This document shows positions 15,809 to 24,352 of a stretch of 25,191 bases of DNA, piece by piece; positions within the stretch are counted from its first letter, which is position 1; every line of letters begins with the position of its first letter. A program made the translations under genes and the position numbers. The notes under the pieces are model-generated. The model was not told where the DNA came from. It made no database searches and saw only the letters and a program-made list of their open reading frames with translations. Source of the DNA: Desulfobacteraceae bacterium (GTDB taxonomy: Bacteria > Desulfobacterota > Desulfobacteria > Desulfobacterales > Desulfobacteraceae); contig PIVQ01000030.1 of NCBI GenBank assembly GCA_003354055.1, forward strand, positions 1 to 25,191, given 5' to 3'.

Positions 15809-17515
15809 TCAAGAGAACGTCTTAATGACCAGGCCTGCAGCTTCGATTTCCTTCAGCAGACCGGCCTCCTTCTGACAAAAGTAATGTTTCAGCTGAGGTG
15901 CACAGGCCCCCTGGGCAACTTTGGCATTCGAATGGTCCTGAAAGGTGCCGGGCGCCACCTCCATGACCGCAGCCCCGGCCAGTCGCCCTGTCCTGATCCG
16001 TGCCTCGTATTCTGAATTAAGGGCGCCCAGACACTGATCAATGGCATAGGGCAGGTCTGACAGGCCGATATCTGCTCCGGCTTCAACAACAAACACATAC
16101 TGGGGCGGATTTGCCCAGACAGGAAAACAGGCATAAAGACTGGACGGCAGGCCCAATTGATCCAGGGCTGCCTGGAAAGCATCCATCACCTGGGTTTCCG
16201 TCAATTTCTCCCCGTTAAATGAACTGTATATCCCCTGCCGCCTGATAAACTCCAGCCGGGGGACCCTGCCCTGATACCCCACCACCCGGTAGAGATCTCC
16301 GATATCATAGCGATACAATCCGTTGGCCTGTGTCGTGATCACATTGTAGGTTTCCCCTAGGGTCAGCTGATCAAAGGAAAGGGTTTCAGGGTTGGTTTCC
16401 CTGTGGGCGGGATTTTTTTCGTCATGGGGAATGAATTCGTAGACTCCCTGAGTCAGGGTCAGCACCCCGGCTTCGGGATGATCGTCAACAGGGCAGGTAA
16501 CCATCGCCTCGGTTGACCCTGTGAGAAGCGGCAGTATATTTGTGTCCGGATATATCCCCGGCAGTTGTTCAAGATACAGGCGAAGCTGCCTGGACTTCCA
16601 GCAGGCCACCACATCCAGGTTCGGCCAGACAGATTTAGGACGCAGGCTCCCCTCATGTTCTGCCAGCCGTTCAAGCCGGGCCGCCAACTGAGGATCGGGT
16701 TCGAACACCTGCTTTCCCCATAGTTCACCATTATGCACATCTTCAATCAACTGTTCGGTATAATCGGATAAAATTTCGGCGAGCAACAACAGCCGGTTCG
16801 GCTGAATAACGGCAAGCAGCCTTAAATCCTGTCCGATAAAATGCCTAATTCTAAGATATATCCGCTCCATAAACCCTGAGTCATCATTAGTAAAATCAAC
16901 CCAGGGCGCATCGTACCAGAGCGGGGTAAAATCGGTTACTCCCAGAGAAGTTTCCCGGTTTGTGATCGCCTGGTGCGGAAGTTTTCCGATAAAGTCTTTT
17001 GGAACCTCGCGTTCCCATAAAAAATCAAGGGTGGCATAGGGGTGATCCCAGAGTTGAGGGAAATATTTCCCAAAGGCCCCCCACAGGGCATAAATAATCG
17101 GCCCGCGATGCCTGTACCGCCAAAAAGCGGTGTGAGGAATCGCCTTTGAAGGGCCTGTGGTCCCGGACGTTTTGAGCATGGTGTACGGCTCATCAACGGT
17201 TAATACCCGTTTTTCGCCGTCCAGAATCTGCCGGATCCAGGGTTCAAGATCGGCATACTGATGAATGGGCACTGCCTGTCTATAATCTGCCAGGGTCTTT
17301 ATTTGTTTAAAATTATACTGCTTTCCAAATGCTGAATCCCTGTGTCGGACAATGCAGTCGAAAAAAGTTTTGGCAAGGGTATCCTCCGGCATTGAACAGG
17401 TTTTGAGCAGCTCACGATGACAGGTACTACATTTTTTAATGAATGTATCCCGTTTTTTAATCCAGGTTTGTGAAACAGACTTTTCCATTATAACGTCTCG
17501 AATATTCGTGTACAT
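15809..17515 (-). CDS. GH3-family acyl-adenylate/amide synthetase
   Basis: The protein has 568 residues, full length for the GH3 (auxin-responsive promoter) family of the ANL adenylate-forming superfamily. The phosphate-binding loop TSGTTGPSKAIPHT is at 116-129, the second ATP motif is LTGSTEAM, and GLYRYDIGDLYRVVGY carries the conserved ATP/ribose-contacting residues. Plant GH3 proteins activate a carboxylic acid as an acyl-AMP and join it to an amino acid; the bacterial substrate is unknown. The N-terminus carries a CSTCHREL Cys/His pair of unclear meaning. Start choice is uncertain between ATG 17515 and ATG 17488, since neither has a strong ribosome site. It is the first gene of the minus-strand unit. 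Confidence 0.9.
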   Translation of the reverse strand: MYTNIRDVIMEKSVSQTWIKKRDTFIKKCSTCHRELLKTCSMPEDTLAKTFFDCIVRHRDSAFGKQYNFKQIKTLADYRQAVPIHQYADLEPWIRQILDGEKRVLTVDEPYTMLKTSGTTGPSKAIPHTAFWRYRHRGPIIYALWGAFGKYFPQLWDHPYATLDFLWEREVPKDFIGKLPHQAITNRETSLGVTDFTPLWYDAPWVDFTNDDSGFMERIYLRIRHFIGQDLRLLAVIQPNRLLLLAEILSDYTEQLIEDVHNGELWGKQVFEPDPQLAARLERLAEHEGSLRPKSVWPNLDVVACWKSRQLRLYLEQLPGIYPDTNILPLLTGSTEAMVTCPVDDHPEAGVLTLTQGVYEFIPHDEKNPAHRETNPETLSFDQLTLGETYNVITTQANGLYRYDIGDLYRVVGYQGRVPRLEFIRRQGIYSSFNGEKLTETQVMDAFQAALDQLGLPSSLYACFPVWANPPQYVFVVEAGADIGLSDLPYAIDQCLGALNSEYEARIRTGRLAGAAVMEVAPGTFQDHSNAKVAQGACAPQLKHYFCQKEAGLLKEIEAAGLVIKTFS

Positions 17516-17597
17516 GGATTTGAACAGTCCTTCAACTGAAACAGACGAATTTTCTTAGCCTGTCTTCTATTCCTGAGTCCAATAAGATAATTCTAAA

Positions 17598-17625
17598 TTG
17601 ACTAATTATTACAGCTTAATATATA
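17598..17625 (+). promoter_or_regulatory. Candidate sigma70 promoter of the hybrid kinase gene
   Basis: TTGACT (17598-17603), a 16-base spacer and TATATA (17620-17625) form a good -35/-10 pair. The transcript would have a leader of about 90 bases that contains the inverted repeat at 17646-17670. Confidence 0.45.
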
Positions 17626-17645
17626 GTTCATATTTAATGCGGTTC

Positions 17646-17670
17646 GGAATTTAATACCACAATAAATTCC
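17646..17670. promoter_or_regulatory. Perfect 8-bp inverted repeat upstream of the hybrid kinase
   Basis: GGAATTTA (17646-17653) and TAAATTCC (17663-17670) flank a nine-base spacer in the divergent region between the GH3 and kinase genes. It could be an operator or a weak leader hairpin. Confidence 0.35.
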
Positions 17671-17720
17671 AAACAACGAAATCTAAACTATAGTATTATG
17701 ACTCAATTTGAAAGCGATAA

Positions 17721-20700
17721 ATGAAAAAAGGTAAATCTGTCAAATTAAGGAATTCCGTAGCTTATCAGCTCTTGAAAATTGTTTTTGCCATTTATTTTTT
17801 CATCTCCATTTCTATTACCCTGGGACATATGTTCATGGAATACCTGTCGGCAAAGGAGATGGTGGTAGAAGAGCTTGAACTCCTCCAAAAGGCATTTGAG
17901 GACGGGTTATCCACCTCCTTATTCGACCTGAACAATGAACAGCTCAGTTCAATCATAGACGGGATGTATAATGTCCCGGTACTGGTAGGGATAAAAATTG
18001 AAGCGATTAATCCCAGCATACCGGTAACCTCCGCTGCCATCGGATCTATTATCGGTCCTGACGAAAAACGGATGATGGTCAATCCCAAAGAAAAAAGCCG
18101 GCAATCGTCAGCCTCCGTAGGCAACCTCATCGCCCATTCCTTTACTATTTATCAACCTGAGTCCCTGGTAAAAATCGCCAAGGGAACTCTGTATTCCAGT
18201 GAAAAAATAATTTTTTCCAAAGTAAAAGACGGATTCATCCGGATTATACTCTCTGCCATCGTAAAAACAATTTCATTGTGGTGTCTTTTCCTGTGGGCTG
18301 CCCACGGCCGTTTGAGCCGGCCTCTCAGGCAGATGGCCCTGGAAGTATCCCAGCTGAATATAGAAAAACTTGAAGGGGTCAGAATCAATGTACGAGCCAA
18401 GGCCGGAACAGAATTAAAAATTCTTGAAGAAAGCTTTAACCAGATGATTCAAAATTCAAGCAGGTTAACCAAATCCATTGTTGATTCGGCCAAAAAATAC
18501 CGGAAGATATTTGAAAATGCAAGCGAAGGGCTTTTCCAGATCTCTACCGCCGGCGGTATTATCAGTGCCAACCCTGCCATGGCCGAAATGCTTGGCTATG
18601 GAGACCCGGATGAAATGATACGACTGGTCAATGATGTTGCAGAACAATGCTATGCAAAACCTCAAGACTATGCTGATTTTACCTCCATGGTTAAAACAAA
18701 TACAAAACTCACAGGTTTTGAACGCCAGTTTAAACGCAAAGACGGCAGCACATTCTGGGGCGTGGCTTCGGGACAGTCTGTAAAAGATGCCAAGGGCACC
18801 TTGCTCTACTATGAAGGCTCCCTTGTGGACATTACAGAACAAAAAGAAAAATTAAAGGCAGACAAAGCAAGGGTTGTTGCAGAGGAAGCATCACGATCCA
18901 AGAGCGAATTCCTCGCCAATATGAGCCATGAAATCAGAACGCCTATGAATGCGATCATCGGCCTTGCCCATCTGGCCCAAAAAACAGATATGACTCCCAA
19001 ACAGAATGATTACCTGCAGAAAATTGAAAATTCGGGGCTCTCGTTACTCGGTATTATCAATGATATACTGGATTTTTCAAAAATCGAGGCAAACAAACTG
19101 AGCATGGAATCCATTGATTTTGATCTTCAGGCTGTTCTGGACAATGTGGTGAACCTGATCAACATCAAAGCAGAGGAAAAAGGCCTTGAACTGCTGTTCG
19201 ATGTCGGGCGCGACGTTCCTTTGGGACTTGTGGGAGATCCCCTCAGGCTGGGCCAAATTCTGATTAATCTGGCCGGAAACAGCATCAAGTTTACCAAGGA
19301 GGGACAGGTCCTGATAAAAGTGGATCTTGTTGACAAAAATCCTGAACAGCCCATAGTCGGATTGAAGTTTTCAATTTCGGACAGCGGTATCGGCCTTACC
19401 CCGGAACAGATCAGCAAGCTGTTCCAGTCCTTTAGCCAGGCAGACGGATCCACCACACGAGAATACGGCGGAACCGGCCTGGGGCTTACCATCAGCAAGA
19501 GCCTGGTCTCCATGATGGGAGGTGAAATATCCGTAGAAAGTGTTCACGGGGAGGGAAGCACCTTTATCTTTACCGCTGAATTCGGGGTTCAGTCAGAAAA
19601 AGACCAATTATTGCTTCTGAGTCCGGGAGAACTTCACGGAATGCGGGTTCTGGTGGTGGATGACAATGAAAAATCCAGAGAGATTCTTAGGGACCTCATG
19701 GAAGAATTCCACTTTGCCGTGACAGAGGCCGCATCAGGGGAAGAGGCGATTTCCACACTGAGAAACAGCGCTGACAGCAAGCCCTTTGATCTGGTACTCA
19801 TGGACTGGCAGATGGAGGGATTGGATGGCATCGAAACCGCAAGGCGGATTAAAGAGAATACCGGCCTCGACAAAATGCCGGCAATTCTAATGGTAACCGC
19901 CTTTGGCAGGGAAGAGATAATGAGTCAGGCAAAAAATGTGGGCATGGACGGTTTTCTGATCAAGCCGGTCAATAGATCCCTGCTGTTTGACACCATTATG
20001 AACCTGTTTGGAAAAACAGGTGTGTTAGATCAAGATCTCATCATCAGAGATCCTGGCGAATTAATGAAACTTGATACGATATCCGGCGCCTGCGTGCTTT
20101 TGGTTGAAGATAACAAAATCAATCAGCAGGTGGCCACAGAGCTGCTTGAAAGTGCCGGAATAATTGTAACCCTGGCCGGTAACGGGATTGAGGCTGTCTC
20201 GGCCGTAAATGAGAACAACCCGGGGTTTGACGGGGTGCTCATGGATATTCAAATGCCTGAAATGGACGGTTATGAAGCCACACGGATCATCAGAAAGAAC
20301 CCGGAACATGCCAAACTGCCCATTATTGCAATGACGGCCAATGCAATGGCCGGAGACCGTGAAAAATGTATTGATGCAGGTATGAACGACCATATCCCAA
20401 AACCCATTGAACCCAAATTCCTGTTCGAAACCCTTGTAAAGTGGCTGCCTGAGATGGAGAATGAAAAGGACAGACAGCTTCCGGCTCGACTTGAAGAATC
20501 AGACAAACAGGTACTTCCGGCTCACCTGGACGGTATTGATATGGAAGTCGGACTGAGACGAACCGGTGGCAATCCCCATTTTTACTCTCAAATGCTGGCA
20601 GATTTTGCGATTGATCACGGGGACGATTTTAAATTGATCATGGCGTCCATAGACAAACTCGATCTTGATTTGGCAACAAGACTTGTTCACACCTTAAAAG

Positions 20701-21128
20701 GGGTAGTCGGAGGCATCGGGGCAGTCCCACTATACGAAACAGCCCAGCGCTTAGAATCACACCTAAGAGGAGAAAAAATAGATGAATTGCCGTCCTTACT
20801 GAGGGAACTTAAAAAAGAATTCCAGCAGGTGACGGAGAGTCTGAAACAAAACCTAAAAAAGCGCAGAAAAGAATCAGAAACAAATACAGGTCCGGTTGAC
20901 GATTCAAAAATAGAGTCCTTGATCGGCGACATCCGGAAAATGGTAGAGGAAATGGATCCGGATGCCGAGGATAAAGCCGAAGACCTGTATAAAATGATCA
21001 AGCAAACAGATTCGGAAGTATCCCGCCGGATCAAAGACCTGACCAAAAACCTGGTCAGTCAAACCGGTAATTTTGATTTTGAGGCGGCAATTATCACCTT
21101 GGGTAAGATAAAAGCCATTATGCTGTGA
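17721..21128 (+). CDS. BarA-type hybrid sensor histidine kinase (PAS, HisKA, HATPase, REC, REC, HPt)
   Basis: The protein has 1135 residues. TM1 (about 14-37) and TM2 (about 171-194) bracket an extracytoplasmic sensor of about 130 residues that I do not recognise. Then come a HAMP-like linker (195-248), a PAS domain (about 255-380), HisKA with H403 in NMSHEIRTPMNAI, HATPase with DSGIGL and GGTGLGL, and REC1 with D695 in LMDWQM. REC2 has D842 in LMDIQMPEMDGYE, and the HPt domain has H990 in VHTLKG. This is a complete phosphorelay in one chain; HPt should pass phosphate to a separate receiver, plausibly the two REC proteins encoded next. A helical tail follows the HPt. The ribosome site is weak (GAAAG). 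Confidence 0.94.
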   Translation: MKKGKSVKLRNSVAYQLLKIVFAIYFFISISITLGHMFMEYLSAKEMVVEELELLQKAFEDGLSTSLFDLNNEQLSSIIDGMYNVPVLVGIKIEAINPSIPVTSAAIGSIIGPDEKRMMVNPKEKSRQSSASVGNLIAHSFTIYQPESLVKIAKGTLYSSEKIIFSKVKDGFIRIILSAIVKTISLWCLFLWAAHGRLSRPLRQMALEVSQLNIEKLEGVRINVRAKAGTELKILEESFNQMIQNSSRLTKSIVDSAKKYRKIFENASEGLFQISTAGGIISANPAMAEMLGYGDPDEMIRLVNDVAEQCYAKPQDYADFTSMVKTNTKLTGFERQFKRKDGSTFWGVASGQSVKDAKGTLLYYEGSLVDITEQKEKLKADKARVVAEEASRSKSEFLANMSHEIRTPMNAIIGLAHLAQKTDMTPKQNDYLQKIENSGLSLLGIINDILDFSKIEANKLSMESIDFDLQAVLDNVVNLINIKAEEKGLELLFDVGRDVPLGLVGDPLRLGQILINLAGNSIKFTKEGQVLIKVDLVDKNPEQPIVGLKFSISDSGIGLTPEQISKLFQSFSQADGSTTREYGGTGLGLTISKSLVSMMGGEISVESVHGEGSTFIFTAEFGVQSEKDQLLLLSPGELHGMRVLVVDDNEKSREILRDLMEEFHFAVTEAASGEEAISTLRNSADSKPFDLVLMDWQMEGLDGIETARRIKENTGLDKMPAILMVTAFGREEIMSQAKNVGMDGFLIKPVNRSLLFDTIMNLFGKTGVLDQDLIIRDPGELMKLDTISGACVLLVEDNKINQQVATELLESAGIIVTLAGNGIEAVSAVNENNPGFDGVLMDIQMPEMDGYEATRIIRKNPEHAKLPIIAMTANAMAGDREKCIDAGMNDHIPKPIEPKFLFETLVKWLPEMENEKDRQLPARLEESDKQVLPAHLDGIDMEVGLRRTGGNPHFYSQMLADFAIDHGDDFKLIMASIDKLDLDLATRLVHTLKGVVGGIGAVPLYETAQRLESHLRGEKIDELPSLLRELKKEFQQVTESLKQNLKKRRKESETNTGPVDDSKIESLIGDIRKMVEEMDPDAEDKAEDLYKMIKQTDSEVSRRIKDLTKNLVSQTGNFDFEAAIITLGKIKAIML

Positions 21129-21162
21129 TATGATCAGCATCCTAAGGATCGGCTCCAAAATT

Positions 21163-21246
21163 ACTTGATCTTTTGTTTTCAAAATACCCAGTCTTTTAAT
21201 GGGTTTTGGAAACAAGTTTCTGCCCTTCAGGGTATTTAGATCAAGT
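21163..21246. other. Structured intergenic element with competing pairings
   Basis: Outer arms ACTTGATC (21163-21170) and GATCAAGT (21239-21246) and inner arms AAATACCC (21182-21189) and GGGTATTT (21230-21237) are perfect complements. AAATACCC can instead pair with GGGTTTT at 21201-21207, and the second GGG can pair with CCC at 21223-21225. The element contains GTTTCTGCCCTTCAGGGTA (21216-21234), a relative of the 12739 tandem repeat. It lies in the 220-base gap between the hybrid kinase and REC-GGDEF genes and matches no riboswitch class I can recognise. Confidence 0.5.
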
Positions 21247-21348
21247 TGTTTTGTAACGATTCCTAAGCTTACCATAACCGGTCGCTTGCAGTGAGGCTTA
21301 AAGTTGGGTATACTCCTTTATTCTTTTAATTTAGGGTACTGTGGCGAT

Positions 21349-22308
21349 ATGGATGAATTCAATCGGATTCTGATTATTGACGATGAAAGACAGAATATTA
21401 AAATTCTGACAGAATTCCTCAGAGATGATTACAAAATCATGGCGGCAAAAAATGGGGAAACTGCCATCAAAGCCTTATCAGGAACTGTTCTTCCCGACCT
21501 GATCCTATTGGACATCATCATGCCGGGAATGGACGGATATGAGGTCATAGAAAAACTGAAGTCAAATGATAAAACACGGGGTATACCCGTCATTTTTATC
21601 ACGGCGCTTGATGCCACAGACGACGAGAGTCTGGGCTTTGAAATGGGGGCAGTGGATTACATCACCAAACCATTCAAACCGGTTATTGTCAAGGCAAGGA
21701 TCAAGACGCACATGCAGCTGAAACAAAAAACGGATCTGCTTAACCGACTGGCTTCATTTGATGGATTAACACAGGTTCCGAATCGCCGGAGTTTTGATAC
21801 GGTTCTTAAAAAAGAGATGAGCAAGGCATCTAGAAATAACTCTCTTCTATCATTACTTTTGATTGATATTGATTATTTTAAGAACTATAACGATAATTAC
21901 GGGCATATTGAAGGTGATACATGCCTGAAACAAGTGGCCCGGGAGTTGGAAAAAGCCATTACAAGACCGGGAGACCTTGTGGCCCGTTACGGCGGAGAAG
22001 AATTTGCCATGATTCTCCCTGAAACGGATTTGAAAGGGGCTGCACATATTGCAGGCCTGGCACGAAGAGCTATAGAGGATTTGTGTATACCCCACTCATC
22101 TTCCAACGTGTGTCGTTTTTTGAGCATAAGTATTGGCGTTGCCACAAGGCGGGCTGGCAAGAAGTACGAACCCATTGAATTAATCAAAGAGGCAGACACA
22201 GCCCTTTATCAGGCAAAGGCCAATGGTCGCAATTGTGTTGTTACCGCACCCGAATACAATCCAGAGGAGCCAAATGGAGAAGCCAAATCGAATTCTAATT
22301 GTAGATGA
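21349..22308 (+). CDS. REC-GGDEF response regulator (diguanylate cyclase)
   Basis: The protein has 319 residues from ATG 21349; an in-frame TTG at 21304 would add a tail unlike a receiver start. The receiver domain (about 5-120) has IIDDE and phosphorylatable D55 in LLLDIIMPGMDGYE. The GGDEF domain has the active signature GGEEF at 215-219, with an RxxD inhibitory site (RPGD, 206-209) five residues ahead, so it should make cyclic di-GMP and be product-inhibited. It is PleD-like but with a single receiver. It lies behind the hybrid kinase, a likely phosphodonor through its HPt. Its end overlaps the next gene by 35 bases. No strong ribosome site is visible. Confidence 0.94.
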   Translation: MDEFNRILIIDDERQNIKILTEFLRDDYKIMAAKNGETAIKALSGTVLPDLILLDIIMPGMDGYEVIEKLKSNDKTRGIPVIFITALDATDDESLGFEMGAVDYITKPFKPVIVKARIKTHMQLKQKTDLLNRLASFDGLTQVPNRRSFDTVLKKEMSKASRNNSLLSLLLIDIDYFKNYNDNYGHIEGDTCLKQVARELEKAITRPGDLVARYGGEEFAMILPETDLKGAAHIAGLARRAIEDLCIPHSSSNVCRFLSISIGVATRRAGKKYEPIELIKEADTALYQAKANGRNCVVTAPEYNPEEPNGEAKSNSNCR

Positions 22309-22879
22309 TGAAAAATTCAATATAAAGGTCTTAACTGAATTTTTACAGAGCGATTACAAGATCATGGTTGCTAAAACAGGCGAGCAGGCCCTGAAGGCAA
22401 TCAAAAGCCAGACGCCCCCGGATTTGGTTTTACTTGATATCATAATGCCTGAAATGGATGGTTATGAAATATGCAAAAAGATTAAAACAGACCCAAAGAG
22501 CAAGCACATTCCCGTCATCTTTGTAACGGCGGTCTCAGAGGCAATGGATGCAGCCAAAGGGTTTGACCTTGGGGCAGTGGATTATATTACCAAACCCTTT
22601 AATCCGGTTACGGTGAAAGCCAGGGTCAACACCCATATCCAGCTATACACCGCAATGCGCGATTTAAAAACGGCTCTGGCACAGGTAGAGCAGTTAAGCG
22701 GCCTTTTGCCCATCTGCGCCAAATGCAAAAAAATCAGGGATGACAAAGGATATTGGAATGAGGTGGATTTTTACCTGGAAAAAAATTCACAGGCCAAATT
22801 CAGCCATGGAATGTGCCCTGACTGCTCTGATGAGCTATACGGAAACCGGGAATGGTATAAGAAAATGAAAAAAGAATAA
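22274..22879 (+). CDS. REC response regulator with C-terminal Cys/His cluster
   Basis: The protein has 201 residues. ATG 22274 has a GAGGAG site inside the end of the preceding gene. The receiver (1-120) has IVDDE and D55 in LLLDIIMPEMDGYE and is closely similar to the receiver of the upstream REC-GGDEF protein. A helical linker (125-143) leads to LPICAKCKKIRDDKGYW, with C148-x2-C151, then SHGMCPDC with H178, C181 and C184. This probable zinc-ribbon module recurs at the C-termini of delta-proteobacterial PAS and REC proteins, and its function is unknown to me. It is expected to receive phosphate from the same relay as its neighbour. Confidence 0.9.
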   Translation: MEKPNRILIVDDEKFNIKVLTEFLQSDYKIMVAKTGEQALKAIKSQTPPDLVLLDIIMPEMDGYEICKKIKTDPKSKHIPVIFVTAVSEAMDAAKGFDLGAVDYITKPFNPVTVKARVNTHIQLYTAMRDLKTALAQVEQLSGLLPICAKCKKIRDDKGYWNEVDFYLEKNSQAKFSHGMCPDCSDELYGNREWYKKMKKE

Positions 22880-22978
22880 TCTGTCATATTTAAAGAAGTC
22901 ATTCCCCAAAAAGGTATTGATTTTTCGCCCCAAAACCAGCATATCCCTGTGCGACTATTCTAATCAGAGGGAAAAACC

Positions 22979-23881
22979 TTGAAAACGTATAGAGTTTACC
23001 AGATTGATGCCTTTACCGGCCAGCAGTTTCAGGGAAACCCGGCCGGGGTAGTGGCCAATGCCGACGGACTTACGGATCGTCAGATGCAGGCCATTGCCAG
23101 GGAGTTGAATAACGCTGAAACCGCCTTTATCCTTTCCCCTTCGGCAGATGACCATGAGGTGTGGATCCGCTTTTTTACCCCAACGGTTGAGGTGCCGTCC
23201 TGCGGCCATGCAACTATTTCCGCCCACTATGTCAGAGCCCTGGAAAACAGCCTCCCCTCCTGCACGGTAAACCAGCGTATCGGCCTGGGTATCCTGCCGG
23301 TGGACATTCTCAAAAAAACATCAGGGTATAGGATCACCATGACCCAGGGTGAGGTGGAAATTTCCCCGAAATTGGATATCCCCGTCCGGACGGCAATCAT
23401 AGAAGCCCTTGGACTGACTCCCCTGGATCTGGACCGAAACTGCCCTGTACAAATCGCATCAACAGGCCATTCCAAGGTTATGATAGGAGTTAGGTCCAGG
23501 TCTGTGCTCAACAGCCTTGAGCCGGATTTATTCGCCTTGACGCAAATCAGCAAAAAAATCAATTGTAATGGATTTTTTGTGTTTACCTTTGACTCGCCGG
23601 ATAAAAAGATCCTCACCTATGGCAGGATGTTCGCCCCTGCCATAGGCATTCCCGAAGATCCAGTCACAGGTAATGCCAACGGCCCCCTTGGGGCCTATCT
23701 TGTAAAAAACAGACTCCTCGATTCCATGGATGGACTCGTACGGTTCAAAGGCAAACAGGGGGAAGCCATCGGACGTCCGGGCATCGTCCGGGTGGAGGTG
23801 GATGTCGAGGCTGGAGAACCTGTCAGGGTCAGGGTGGGCGGAGATGCCGTGGTTGTCTTTAAAACAGAGATCAGCATCTAA
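22979..23881 (+). CDS. PhzF-family isomerase/epimerase-like protein
   Basis: The protein has 300 residues, the normal PhzF length. The start is TTG at 22979 with an AGAGGG site; the N-terminus KTYRVYQIDAFT fits the family exactly and no ATG is available nearby. Typical motifs are FQGNPAGVV, NNAETAFI with the expected acid/base E47, VPSCGHATISAHYV, and EDPVTGNANGPLGAYL near the C-terminus. The family has the two-lobed diaminopimelate-epimerase fold; PhzF itself isomerises DHHA in phenazine synthesis, but most homologues have unknown substrates. No other phenazine genes are visible, so a phenazine role is unlikely. It heads a three-gene operon. Confidence 0.92.
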   Translation: MKTYRVYQIDAFTGQQFQGNPAGVVANADGLTDRQMQAIARELNNAETAFILSPSADDHEVWIRFFTPTVEVPSCGHATISAHYVRALENSLPSCTVNQRIGLGILPVDILKKTSGYRITMTQGEVEISPKLDIPVRTAIIEALGLTPLDLDRNCPVQIASTGHSKVMIGVRSRSVLNSLEPDLFALTQISKKINCNGFFVFTFDSPDKKILTYGRMFAPAIGIPEDPVTGNANGPLGAYLVKNRLLDSMDGLVRFKGKQGEAIGRPGIVRVEVDVEAGEPVRVRVGGDAVVVFKTEISI

Positions 23882-24352
23882 ATGAAAAACGTTCCTATCA
23901 TACCTGCGGACACCAAAGATGCTTCCGATATTCTGGCATTGCAGAAAACCGCCTATTTAAGCGAAGCCCGACTTTACAACGACATGAGTATTCCACCGAT
24001 GATCCAGACCCTGCCCGAACTTGCTGCAGAATTCAAAACATCCGCTGTGCTCACGGCTGTTCATGACGGACACATCGTAGGATCGGTCCGGGCTGTCATG
24101 GATCAGGATATCTGCCGTATAGGCAGGTTGATTGTGGATCCCGGCTTCCAGGGCCAGGGACTCGGCACCCGGCTCATGAAAGCCATAGAGAAACATTGTC
24201 CCCATGCCCGGGTCTATGAATTGTTTACCGGAGATAAAAGCCTTAGCAACCTGTCACTCTACCGGCGCCTGGGCTATGTCCGGACCCGCACCCAAATACT
24301 ATCCGACCAAGTCACCCTTGTTTATATGGAGAAACAGAACCATGAACTATGA
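23882..24352 (+). CDS. GNAT-family N-acetyltransferase
   Basis: The protein has 156 residues, a single GNAT domain. The acetyl-CoA pyrophosphate loop is VDPGFQGQGLGTRLMKAIE, preceded by the strand IGRLIV; LSLYRRLGYVR near the C-terminus is the typical motif B. It starts directly after the PhzF stop with no gap and overlaps the next gene by 11 bases, so expression is coupled. It should transfer an acetyl group to an amine of a small molecule or protein; the acceptor is unknown. Confidence 0.92.
   Translation: MKNVPIIPADTKDASDILALQKTAYLSEARLYNDMSIPPMIQTLPELAAEFKTSAVLTAVHDGHIVGSVRAVMDQDICRIGRLIVDPGFQGQGLGTRLMKAIEKHCPHARVYELFTGDKSLSNLSLYRRLGYVRTRTQILSDQVTLVYMEKQNHEL

Noticed and set aside
21129..21348. 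Cyclic di-GMP riboswitch upstream of the diguanylate cyclase
   Set aside because: The conserved GEMM-I core sequences and their spacing are absent; only generic pairing is visible.
22880..22978. Terminator between the REC protein and the PhzF gene
   Set aside because: Only a CCCCAAAA direct repeat is present; no stem with a T-run could be found.
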